Source: JOPF136 sp963773835
Lineage (GTDB): Bacteria > Acidobacteriota > Terriglobia > Acidiferrales > UBA7541
Assembly: GCA_963773835.1 (NCBI GenBank)
Contig: CAVZCQ010000006.1
Location: 1-64,000 of the forward strand
DNA: 64,000 nucleotides
Direction of reading: 5' to 3'
Numbering within the stretch: position 1 is the stretch's first letter; each line of letters begins with the position of its first letter. Shown one piece after another: positions 8,205 through 15,486 of the stretch. The notes under the pieces were generated by a model that saw nothing but the letters and a program-made list of their open reading frames with translations, had not been told where the DNA came from and did no database searches. The position numbers and the translations under genes were made by a program.

Positions 8205-9959
8205 CTAGGGCTTGACTCGTTTTTCTGTTCCGCCCTTCGTGCTGATCAGCGCCAAGTAGTCTTTGGCGTTAAACGGATACCGGCGAGTGGACTGCTGTCC
8301 GCTGGCCAAGGAAACATCGACGCGCCGATTGTTGGCGAGGACTAACTCTGGCAGATTGTCCAGCATTTGTTGCCTGTCGGCCGGACTCAAGTCCGGATCT
8401 TGTGCGATCAGATCCTTGATCTGGTCGGCGGTCAGTTGGTCTCCTTTGCCATGCGACTGCGTGTCAATGTGGTCCGCCGGGACGCCGTGTTCCACCAGGA
8501 AGTTCTTGGTGCGATCCACGCGTCGTTGCGTGAGACCGAGGTTGTATTCCACGGTGCCGCGGGGGTCTGCATAGCCACCGAGGATCAAGCGGGCATCGGG
8601 CTTGTAATTTAGATAATTTTTGAAGTCCTCGGCCAGGGTTTTCAGGGTCTCTTCCTGACTCTCGAGCAGGCCACCCTCGGGATTGTCGGCGTAGGGCCGG
8701 GCAGTTTGGAAGTAAATGCTATGCAGATCAAGCCTGGCTTCCAGCTGCTTGACCTCGGGAGCAGGAGGAGGAGGAGCTTCCACGTACACTGTGGTGGTGG
8801 CCGAGGCCGAGAGCGGCGGAGTGTGGTCATCGCTCACGTTGCACGTGACGGTGACACGGCCAGGTGATGCGCCTCGTGTATCCAACGTGGCGGTGGCGCC
8901 GTTGCCGGAGATATCGCCGGCGGTTGCGCTGTAGCTGTACGCGAGCGGGCGGTTAGACGGGCTGCTGGCGTTCGAGGTGATGGTGGAGGTCCCACCGGTC
9001 TGCACACTCCCCGGGTCCGCCGAGCACGAAATCACCGGTGGACGCGGCTCTCTCACTCTGAACCTGGCACTGCAGGATGCGGTACGGCGGCCCTCGCTCA
9101 AATTGGCGGTGACTCCGTAGAAACCGGGCCGCAAGCCGGTGGTGTCAACCTGCGTGGTGGCATTGCTTCCCGTAACTGCCACTCCGGTGCCACTCCAGTT
9201 GTAGCTGACCGTACGCTTCGGATTGAAATTCGATCCACTGGCAGTCGCGGTCACCGGCTCGCCGGCGAAGATTTCGGACGGCTGCACCGAGCAGGCCGCG
9301 CCGGGCGGCACGGGAGACGTTTCGCCACCGAACGTAAAATTGAGGCCAGTCTCCGCTCTCAGGCCTCGGACTTGAGTCTCCGGCACCCCCGGCGGGCCAT
9401 ACCGGTAATTCGAATATACATAGTCGGCTCGGATCACCCGTAGAGCAACATGCCTGTACACCTTGATATCCAGACCGCCGCCAATCATGAAACCTATTTT
9501 GTCGATATCGTGGAAGGAATCAGGCATGAGCCGATGGTCGCCCACCAACACCTCAAAAAATGGGGCAAAATGCTTGGTGCGGTAGGTAAACTTTGGGCCG
9601 AAGGAGACGTTGGCAAACGCGGCATCGTCAATTCTTCTCACCAGTGTAGTTTCCTGGCTGCCCCAATTGGTGCTGGCATCGAGGGTGAGACCGAACCAGC
9701 GATTGAAGTTATAGGTGCCGCTGACGCCAGCGCCGCGCGGATTGGACTCCATGCGGCTGCTCAACGGGAGCAATCCTCCGGGGAGTTGGCCGTGTACATC
9801 CCCGCCGGGAAGAAAGAAGGAGTATCCGACGAAAAGCTCCACCTTGGGAGGAGGCTGGTCCTGAGCTGCAGCGGGGATCGCAAACACGCACAGCGCAGCA
9901 AACATTGCCGGCAGCAATGCTGAGACCCGACCATGAAAGCTCTTTAATGGAGATGACAT
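8205..9959 (-). CDS. OmpA-type outer-membrane protein with tandem Ig/PKD-like domains
   Basis: The start at 9959 follows AGAGGAG and opens a signal peptide (ALCVFAIPAAAQ), giving 584 residues. Residues about 30-215 alternate like an OmpA-type eight-stranded barrel (FVGYSFFLPGGD, FGLTLDASTNW, HVALRVIRADYVYS, GLNFTFGGE). Two Ig/PKD-like modules follow, each opening with a Cys-containing strand (AACSVQPSEIFAGEPVTATA; ISCSADPGSVQTGGTSTITS). The last 150 residues are an OmpA C-terminal peptidoglycan-binding domain, with IYFQTARPYADN, GGYADPRGTVEYNLGLTQRR and NNRRVDVSL. The role is probably to tie the outer membrane to the wall. It lies 85 bases after the DUF3494 lipoprotein gene and is likely co-transcribed with it. 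Confidence 0.88.
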   Translation of the reverse strand: MSSPLKSFHGRVSALLPAMFAALCVFAIPAAAQDQPPPKVELFVGYSFFLPGGDVHGQLPGGLLPLSSRMESNPRGAGVSGTYNFNRWFGLTLDASTNWGSQETTLVRRIDDAAFANVSFGPKFTYRTKHFAPFFEVLVGDHRLMPDSFHDIDKIGFMIGGGLDIKVYRHVALRVIRADYVYSNYRYGPPGVPETQVRGLRAETGLNFTFGGETSPVPPGAACSVQPSEIFAGEPVTATASGSNFNPKRTVSYNWSGTGVAVTGSNATTQVDTTGLRPGFYGVTANLSEGRRTASCSARFRVREPRPPVISCSADPGSVQTGGTSTITSNASSPSNRPLAYSYSATAGDISGNGATATLDTRGASPGRVTVTCNVSDDHTPPLSASATTTVYVEAPPPPAPEVKQLEARLDLHSIYFQTARPYADNPEGGLLESQEETLKTLAEDFKNYLNYKPDARLILGGYADPRGTVEYNLGLTQRRVDRTKNFLVEHGVPADHIDTQSHGKGDQLTADQIKDLIAQDPDLSPADRQQMLDNLPELVLANNRRVDVSLASGQQSTRRYPFNAKDYLALISTKGGTEKRVKP

Positions 9960-10044
9960 GTGAATACTCCTCTGAATTCGATGACGTAAATTCTGCTGGC
10001 CGCACGGGAGCGGGACAGATGATCCCACTCCCCGATGCCTCCGT

Positions 10045-11127
10045 TTAAGGATCCGTGATCATATTGCTGTCCAGTGTGACCGCGCCATTTCGTGCCAGCG
10101 CCCTGCCTTGCAGGCTTGCGCCGGTATCCAAAGTGATGGAGGAAAGGGCCATGATGGTGCCCGCGAAAGTTGAATTCACTCCCAGGGTGGCTGAGCTTCC
10201 TACCTGCCAGAACACGTTGCTCGCCTGGGCGCCGCCCGAAAGAACAACCATGGTGCTGGTCCCAGTGGTCAGTGAGGAACCGATCTGGAACACCCAAACA
10301 GCATTGGCATTCCCCCCTGCATTCAGAGTGAGGGTACCCGTCGTTATCCCTGTCGTGGTCGCGGTTTTGTACGTGCCTGGTGCGAGTGTGAGGCCCATCA
10401 GATCTCCGGGCAGAACAGCAGGCGCAGGCGAAACGATCCCGGCGGCGAAGATATAGGCCGCGGTCAGATCGAGCTGGGCCTGCGCCGCGGTGGGATCGGT
10501 CACGTGCATCACTGCAGGCGCGATGAGCATTCCCGGCGGAAATCCCGTGACCGCGGTGCCTGGACTCAGTCCAAGGTCTCCGCCCGTAATCGTGGTGGGG
10601 CCGGTGTTGGTCACCGTGGAGCCAGCCAGGACCTTGAAGTCTCCAGCCGTAAGCAACGGCACAGCCGGCGGCGGCCCCGGGCACGCCATGGCAGCGGTGG
10701 TAAAGGTCCACGTGAAATTGGACGCCAGAGCGTTGCCGAACTCGTCCATCGCCCCGGTGGTGATCGTGGCGGTATACGTGGTATTCAGTGCCAAGCCCGG
10801 GGGGGTTGCAGGTGTAAAGGTTGCCGTATCGGTGGTCGAATTGTAGGTAACGACCCCGGTCACGCTTCCGCCTGGCGAGCTCAAAGTAAACGTAGAGTTG
10901 GTGATCGTCGCAGGGTTCATGGGCTTGGTGAAGACAGCGACGACAACGGCATTGGGGCAATTGCCCACAGAGAGGTTTGGCGGAATTAGCGACGCCGCCA
11001 CCACTGCAGGCGGAGTCAGAGGGCCGCCCGTGCCCCCTTTATTTCTGTCCACGTCGCTGCACGCGACCGCTACGACGGCGATCAGGAACGCCGGAATCCA
11101 AATTTGAGTAACCTTGAATTTACGCAT
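10045..11127 (-). CDS. Lipoprotein with Ig-like and DUF3494 (ice-binding-like) domains
   Basis: ATG at 11127 follows AAGGGGAG. The 360-residue protein starts with a lipoprotein signal whose lipobox is VVAVACSD, so it should be lipid-anchored. Residues about 40-150 form a bacterial Ig-like (Big_5/SbsA-type) domain: VFTKPMNPATITNSTFTLSS and DEFGNALASNFTWTFTTA. Residues about 155-360 are DUF3494, the beta-solenoid fold of bacterial and fungal ice-binding proteins, with STVTNTGPTTITGGDLGLSP, LAPGTYK, VFQIGSSLTTG and FWQVGSSATLGVNSTFAGTI. Many DUF3494 proteins have other roles such as adhesion, so ice binding is not proven. A four-unit palindrome array lies directly upstream and may control it. 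Confidence 0.88.
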   Translation of the reverse strand: MRKFKVTQIWIPAFLIAVVAVACSDVDRNKGGTGGPLTPPAVVAASLIPPNLSVGNCPNAVVVAVFTKPMNPATITNSTFTLSSPGGSVTGVVTYNSTTDTATFTPATPPGLALNTTYTATITTGAMDEFGNALASNFTWTFTTAAMACPGPPPAVPLLTAGDFKVLAGSTVTNTGPTTITGGDLGLSPGTAVTGFPPGMLIAPAVMHVTDPTAAQAQLDLTAAYIFAAGIVSPAPAVLPGDLMGLTLAPGTYKTATTTGITTGTLTLNAGGNANAVWVFQIGSSLTTGTSTMVVLSGGAQASNVFWQVGSSATLGVNSTFAGTIMALSSITLDTGASLQGRALARNGAVTLDSNMITDP

Positions 11128-11201
11128 TGGCGTCTCCCCTTCAATCCGTGACGAAGCGTTCCCCCGCACAATCGCCCAGCTTCAATATCAACTGGCCTAC
11201 T

Positions 11202-11446
11202 GGCCGTCTGCCTGAATTGAACACCACTCTAGCGTTGCGTTCCCCCGCGCGGCATTCCTATCAATTTGAGTTTTTGCCGTCTGTTCAAAATTGAACACCC
11301 CTAGGGCTACACCCCCACAACCAGCATTCGTACCGATTTTTGGTTCTGGCTGTCTGTCCAAAATTGGACACCCCCAGCTCTGCATTTCCCCGCCCGGCAT
11401 TCCTATCAATCGGGGGTCGTGGCCGTCTGCTCAAAATTGAACACCG
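11202..11446. repeat. Tandem array of four 73-bp units, each with a 16-bp palindrome
   Basis: Palindrome cores begin at 11209, 11282, 11355 and 11428, exactly 73 bases apart. They read TGCCTGAATTGAACA (degenerate, one base short), TGTTCAAAATTGAACA, TGTCCAAAATTGGACA and TGCTCAAAATTGAACA. Between units 2 and 3 the T-A pair in the arm has become C-G on both sides. Each is preceded by a CGTCTG or TGTCTG box and followed by CACC. Other parts of the unit, such as GGCATTCCTATCAAT, are also shared. As 73 is not a multiple of 3, the array is not coding. It ends about 80 bases upstream of the DUF3494 lipoprotein gene. It could bind a dimeric regulator or encode RNA hairpins. Confidence 0.9.
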
Positions 11447-11564
11447 CCCGGGCTGGGTGACCCTTATTCCGTCTTGGAGTCGTGAGTGCCCCAATTGCGG
11501 AGGCAGGCTACCGTTCAACGCGCACCTTTGCAAAAGAAGAGCAGGCGGCAAACATCTGGCCTCT

Positions 11565-11580
11565 TGTTCAATAGTGAACA
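11565..11580 (-). repeat. Isolated copy of the TGTTCA palindrome
   Basis: TGTTCAATAGTGAACA has 6-base perfect arms around ATAG. On the minus strand it is preceded by GGTC, like the TCTG box of the 73-bp array, so it is the same element in reverse orientation. It lies 122 bases past the last array unit, out of the 73-base phase. Confidence 0.6.
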
Positions 11581-11669
11581 GACCAGACAACTTTTATCGA
11601 TTATGAAAGCAGACGAAGCGGCCGCTAGTGCATTCTTCATGCCCCCCCGAGGCAATTTGCACGGGTCGC

Positions 11670-11705
11670 GAAAGGGCCCGCCTCCCCGGCGGGCCCTTTC
11701 TTTTT
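11670..11705. terminator. Strong rho-independent terminator
   Basis: GAAAGGGCCCGCC (11670-11682) pairs perfectly over 13 bases with GGCGGGCCCTTTC (11688-11700) around a 5-base loop, followed by TTTTT on the plus strand. No clear gene precedes it on the plus strand. It may end a small unannotated transcript from the palindrome region. Confidence 0.85.
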
Positions 11706-12051
11706 GGAGCCGCCCTTGTCTATTCCTGAGCAAGGAGTTTTTTGATTCCTGGCAAGAATTCCATGCGAGCAGGATGCGGATAAACAAGCGGGACAGACAC
11801 TCATGCCTGTCTCCTGCGCCGACAAATCCTCTTCATTGAACCCTACGGGGATCTCGTATTCCGCCGAAACACCGTGGAGGGAAGTTTTTCAGCATCCTGC
11901 GAGAGGCCAGCACGACTGGAAGCAAAGCTTTACAGGGCGCGGAGGAAGGCGAGGATGTCTTGCGTTTCCAGCGTGCTCGGCTGCGTCCCGGGAATGAGGT
12001 TGAGAAATTCGACCGTGTCGTCGAGGGTCCGGAACGGCCTCATAGGGGGGG

Positions 12052-12067
12052 TGTCCAACATCGAACA
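12052..12067 (-). repeat. Degenerate copy of the palindrome motif upstream of the diguanylate cyclase
   Basis: TGTCCAACATCGAACA, read on the minus strand as GTCTGTTCGATGTTGGACAC, keeps the GTCTG box, the GGACAC end and most arm bases. It lies 105-120 bases upstream of the diguanylate cyclase start, a distance that would suit an upstream activator or repressor site. Confidence 0.5.
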
Positions 12068-12171
12068 GACTCCGCTTTCTTGCCGGCATTACGGTGAAGA
12101 GGAAGAGCTCGACCCCTGGCCGCTGCTCCGGATCTCTATGGGCAGCTACAGTGGTCGATCTGGGGGCTGCC

Positions 12172-13572
12172 ATGCCAAACCTGTCTCAGAACCATCTGCA
12201 GTCCGATGTGGGGACCTTCCGGACGGAGAGCACGGCTTCTCACAGACGCCGGGCCATCCGCGTCCTTTTCATCCATCGTGATGGATGCGCGGTAGACTCC
12301 TGCCTGCAAGACCTCAGGAATGCGCAAATTACCGCCAGTGCTGATGTCGTTTTGACCTTGGCGCAGTGCAAAGAACGGCTCAGCTCCCACTCTTATGATC
12401 TCGTTGTGGCCGAGTACCCCAGGCCGGGTTGGAAAGGATCGCAGGCTTTACAACTCCTCCAGCAGACGGTGCAGGAGGTCCCCCTGCTCTTCGTGACCAC
12501 CGCCAGGGGACGGGGATCCATCGCGCGACTCACTGCGGATGGCGCCTTCGATTACGTGCGACCAGCGCATCCCGCTCAATTGCCTATGGCCGTTTGCCGG
12601 GTCTTGGACGAAAAGAAACTGCGCGCCGAACTGGAAGAGGCCGGAAGGGCCTTGCTCCATTCGCAATCGCTGTATCGCGCGCTGGTGGAGCATCCCGCTT
12701 ACGGAATGTGCCGCTGCGATGGGGAAGGAAAGTTTCTCGACGTCAACCAGGCGTTCATGGCCATGCTCGGCTATTCGGCCAAAGTGGAACTGCTGGCGGC
12801 GAACCGAGCGTCTGAGATCGTCCTCGATCTGGATCAGGGAGAGCCCTTGGCCGGAAACTCCCCCGAGTCGTTGCGAATCGAGCCGCTCGAAATCGAGTGG
12901 AAGCGAAAAAACGGCACGACTCTGAAAGCCAGACTCAACGGCCACGGCGTCTTTGACCAGCATGGAAATTTTGATGGCTATGAAATCATCGCTGTGGACA
13001 TCACGGAACAGCGTGCGCTTGAGGAACAGCTGCGTCACCAGGCACTCCGCGATTCGTTCACGGGCTTGGCCAATCATCGCCGTCTTGTGGATGTGTTGCA
13101 GGCGGAGATCTGCCGATCCAGGCGCACCGGGCGGCAATTCTCTCTCTTATTGCTGGATCTCGATGGACTGAAGGAGATCAACGATCGGTTCGGGCATTCG
13201 GTGGGAAACAGGGCGCTGGGCAGGCTGGCGCGCATCCTGACGGACTGCTGCGGGTCCGTAGACACCGCACCGCGGCATAGCGGGGACGAGTTTGCTCTGG
13301 TCCTGCCGGAAACTAGCGGAGCCTCCGCTACACGGGTGGCCAGGCGAATTTGCGATCTTCTTGCCAAAGATGCCGAAGAACCAGCGCTTTCCGTCAGCAT
13401 TGGAGTTGCCAGTTATCCGAAGGATGCCGAAACCATCGGAACCCTGCTGTACGCAGCGGAAAAGGCCCTGTATGCGATGAAGGAAAAGCAGTCAGAACCT
13501 GAGTGTGCAGCTCAGGTCTCTGCCTCGCTTTTTCCAGGTTCGAATGCCGGGATTTGTCGAAGTCCGGAGTGA
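12172..13572 (+). CDS. Diguanylate cyclase with degenerate receiver and PAS domains
   Basis: ATG at 12172 is preferred; a GTG at 12094 would add 26 residues of poor composition. The 466-residue protein has three parts. Residues about 30-150 look like a receiver, but the phospho-acceptor region reads YDLVVAEYPRPG, with Glu where Asp is expected. Residues about 170-290 are a PAS domain (LYRALVEHPAYGMCRCDGEG through IIAVDITEQR). Residues about 300-455 are GGDEF: DSFTGLANHRR, LLLLDLDGLKEINDRFGHSV and the active-site loop HSGDEF. The SGDEF variant is seen in active enzymes. The product would be cyclic di-GMP. No EAL domain and no obvious I-site (RxxD before the loop) are seen. Confidence 0.88.
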   Translation: MPNLSQNHLQSDVGTFRTESTASHRRRAIRVLFIHRDGCAVDSCLQDLRNAQITASADVVLTLAQCKERLSSHSYDLVVAEYPRPGWKGSQALQLLQQTVQEVPLLFVTTARGRGSIARLTADGAFDYVRPAHPAQLPMAVCRVLDEKKLRAELEEAGRALLHSQSLYRALVEHPAYGMCRCDGEGKFLDVNQAFMAMLGYSAKVELLAANRASEIVLDLDQGEPLAGNSPESLRIEPLEIEWKRKNGTTLKARLNGHGVFDQHGNFDGYEIIAVDITEQRALEEQLRHQALRDSFTGLANHRRLVDVLQAEICRSRRTGRQFSLLLLDLDGLKEINDRFGHSVGNRALGRLARILTDCCGSVDTAPRHSGDEFALVLPETSGASATRVARRICDLLAKDAEEPALSVSIGVASYPKDAETIGTLLYAAEKALYAMKEKQSEPECAAQVSASLFPGSNAGICRSPE

Positions 13573-14049
13573 AATCGAGTAGTCGGAGTTGCTGTGCGGT
13601 AACGCCCATCGCTTCTTGGGCGATCACTGCACACCCGTCGCGGGCCGGGGATTCCGGGATGGAACTCTTGAGCCGGGACGAGGACGACGTGCACCGGGGT
13701 TAACGATATTTTTTCAGCTCCTTTTTTCTTGCTCCGGCCCTCGCCGCACCAACGGCAGCTAGTCCTGCGGCCAAACCCCAGGACTACGGACGCCGGAAAG
13801 AAAACCAACGAGACGATGAAGCCCACAACAGGGTCCCTGGCCGTGCCCACAAGGACCACCACAATTGGAATGACCAGGAAGACCGTTTCCATCGTCGATG
13901 CCACCGCGAGAGGCACAAAAAGCGAGCTTAGTTGGAGACCAGCGGACAGTCCCGAAGCATCGGGAGCACCAACTTGCAGCAGTAAAGGCAAGGGGTGCCC
14001 CGGGGACTCCGGTGGCAGAGTTTCGGTTTTGTCGAGGAACTGAGGTCTT
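13573..14049. other. Region upstream of the transposase with a doubtful minus-strand frame
   Basis: A minus-strand frame (14081-13512) encodes a hydrophobic run, LFVPLAVASTMETVFLVIPI and DPVVGFIVSLVFFPASVV, that could be two membrane helices. The frame has no ribosome binding site, overlaps the 3' end of the diguanylate cyclase and its N- and C-terminal parts look random. It may be the remnant of a membrane protein or a shadow frame. No clear inverted repeat for the insertion sequence was found here. Confidence 0.3.
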
Positions 14050-15180
14050 ATGCCGCGCCGCGGGAAAAAAACCATAAGCACCCGAGCGCAGCTTATCGAG
14101 GCCAGGCTGGGAATGCTAGCCTTGGCCGAGCAGTTGCAGAACGTCTCCCTGGCCTGCCGGCGGGCAGGGATTTCCCGTAGTCACTTCTATGAAATCAAGA
14201 AAGCCTTTGAGAAGTATGGGGTTGAGGGGCTAGCCCCTCAACCCCGTCGCCGGCCGCGTATGCCCAACAAGACGCCGCCGGAACTGGAGGCCAGGATCCT
14301 GGAGATGAGCGAACAGTATCCGACCTACAGCTACATTCGCGTCAGCCAGCAACTCAAGCTGATCGGCATCGGGGTGGCCCCGTCGGCAGTGCGCTACGTC
14401 TGGCAGCGGCATGGGCTGGCGCTCCGCTACCAGCGGCTGCTGTGGCTGGAAAGCAACACAGCGGAGCGCGGCGGCGTGCTGACCGAGGCCCAGATGCGGC
14501 TGTTGTGCAAAGCGCGTAAGCTGCTGATCGATCCCGAACAGCACCTCCAAGCGCCGCATCCCGGCTATCTGCTGTGCCAGGACACCTACTCCGTGGGCGC
14601 CATCAAAGGAGTGGGGAAAATCTACCAGCAGACGGTGATCGACACCCACAATTCCCACGTCTTCGCCAAACTCTATCTATCCAAGCTGCCCATGACGGCG
14701 GTGGACGTGCTGCAGGATCGCGTGCTGCCGTTCTACGAAGAGCAGGGTGTGAACATCGAGCACCTGCTCACCGACAACGGCAGAGAATATTGCGGCCGGC
14801 CGCTGAGGCATCCCTACGAACTCTATTTGGCCAGCCAGCAGATTCAGCACCAGCGAACCGATGTCGGTTCGCCGGAAACCAACGGCTTCTGCGCACGCTT
14901 TCACCGCACGGTGAAAGAAGAGTTTTACGCGGTGGCCTTCCAAAAGACCCTCTACGAGAGCCTGGAGCAGCTCCAGGCCGACCTGGACCACTACCTGAAT
15001 TTCTACAACCGCGAGCGGGCCCATCAGGACTACCGCACGCAGGGCCGCACACCGTATCAGACCTTACGGGATGGACTCAAAGTGAGGCGAAGAGGTGAAT
15101 CCGAAGGCCACGCAGACTTAGGATCGGCTGGCACCGGAGCCGTCCAGTGTCCGCAAAACTCCAGCTAAATACATAGATCC
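14035..15180 (+). mobile_element. IS481-family insertion sequence, ends not resolved
   Basis: The element is inferred from the single transposase gene. The left flank (GGCAGAGTTTCGGTTTTGTC) and the right flank (reverse complement GGAGTTTTGCGGACACTGG) share only short tracts, so no inverted repeat or target duplication is claimed. Coordinates are approximate. Confidence 0.5.
14050..15168 (+). CDS. IS481-type transposase, probably inactive
   Basis: The 372-residue protein has a helix-turn-helix N-terminus (LACRRAGISRSHFYEIKKAF, about residues 33-60) and an rve integrase core. Asp178 (CQDTYSVG) and Asp242 (LLTDNGREYC) are the first two catalytic acids. The third should lie in the segment SPETNGFCxRFHRTVKEEF, where related proteins as I recall them have Glu; here codon 282 is GCA, Ala. 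The C-terminus has the usual FYNRERAHQDYRTQGRTPYQ. The reading frame is otherwise intact, so this is a recent or conserved loss of one residue. Terminal inverted repeats could not be set with confidence. Confidence 0.88.
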   Translation: MPRRGKKTISTRAQLIEARLGMLALAEQLQNVSLACRRAGISRSHFYEIKKAFEKYGVEGLAPQPRRRPRMPNKTPPELEARILEMSEQYPTYSYIRVSQQLKLIGIGVAPSAVRYVWQRHGLALRYQRLLWLESNTAERGGVLTEAQMRLLCKARKLLIDPEQHLQAPHPGYLLCQDTYSVGAIKGVGKIYQQTVIDTHNSHVFAKLYLSKLPMTAVDVLQDRVLPFYEEQGVNIEHLLTDNGREYCGRPLRHPYELYLASQQIQHQRTDVGSPETNGFCARFHRTVKEEFYAVAFQKTLYESLEQLQADLDHYLNFYNRERAHQDYRTQGRTPYQTLRDGLKVRRRGESEGHADLGSAGTGAVQCPQNSS

Positions 15181-15250
15181 GATTAATTTGGCACAAGAGG
15201 GCACCGGTGTCCTCCCATCCCCAGCTAAATATATGTCGACCCGATTATGG
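15161..15250. repeat. Two diverged direct repeats after the transposase gene
   Basis: CCAGCTAAATACATAGATCC at 15161 followed by GATTA, and CCAGCTAAATATATGTCGAC at 15221 followed by CCGATTA, are 60 bases apart. Both are preceded by GGCACCGG. They may be the end of the insertion sequence and a second, older end, or a short tandem duplication. Confidence 0.6.
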
Positions 15251-15268
15251 TGGTTAGAAAGGTAGCAG

Positions 15269-15284
15269 GCGCATGATCATGCGC
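15269..15284. repeat. Perfect 16-bp palindrome
   Basis: GCGCATGATCATGCGC is its own reverse complement. It lies about 200 bases upstream of the PEP-CTERM gene. It might be an operator or a chance palindrome; nothing else indicates its role. Confidence 0.45.
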
Positions 15285-15406
15285 AGAGATAGAGTTCAAA
15301 TCGAGAATTCCTGTTAAGTGCAAAGCTCTGCCACTTTGGGGTTTTCCCAAATCCGCCTGCGGGCGCTTTCCCTCTGCCTGTCAATGAGTTGATTTCCTCG
15401 ACGGTT

Positions 15407-15422
15407 TGGAATCGAACGTGCA
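15407..15422 (+). promoter_or_regulatory. Possible sigma-54 -24/-12 promoter of the PEP-CTERM gene
   Basis: TGGAATCGAACGTGCA has GG and GC at the required spacing and matches the TGGCACG-N4-TTGCA consensus at 8 of 12 positions. It ends 64 bases before the start codon. The -24 element is weak beyond TGGxA, so this is a candidate only. Confidence 0.3.
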
Positions 15423-15486
15423 CCTATCTCTTCGCTCTCACTCCAGAATGACTGAGCTTGGGGGACGGCATCGCTCGGGAGGGATT

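Larger units (their letters stand above)
11447..12171. other. Gene-poor region between the palindrome array and the diguanylate cyclase
   Basis: About 720 bases with only weak open frames, the longest on the plus strand at 11486-11839, without ribosome binding site or recognisable domain. It holds two further copies of the palindrome motif and a strong terminator, listed separately. The right end must contain the promoter of the diguanylate cyclase gene. Confidence 0.5.

Noticed and set aside
11140..11200. sigma-54 promoter between the array and the lipoprotein gene
   Set aside because: No GG and GC pair with correct spacing was found on the minus strand.
11197..11590. Minus-strand frames through the 73-bp array with repeated peptides
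   Set aside because: The unit length is not a multiple of three and similar peptides appear in different frames, so the array is not coding.
13512..14081. Minus-strand frame of 189 codons with hydrophobic runs
   Set aside because: It lacks a ribosome binding site, overlaps the diguanylate cyclase and its ends look random; kept only as a remark in the regional entry.
15189..15205. TGGCACAAGAGGGCA as a sigma-54 promoter
   Set aside because: The GG-GC spacing is one base short of the required distance.
15260..15310. tRNA-like stretch (GTAGCAG, palindrome, AGAGTTCAAATCGAG) upstream of the PEP-CTERM gene
   Set aside because: The putative anticodon loop has six bases, the D arm and acceptor stem do not pair, so it is not a tRNA.
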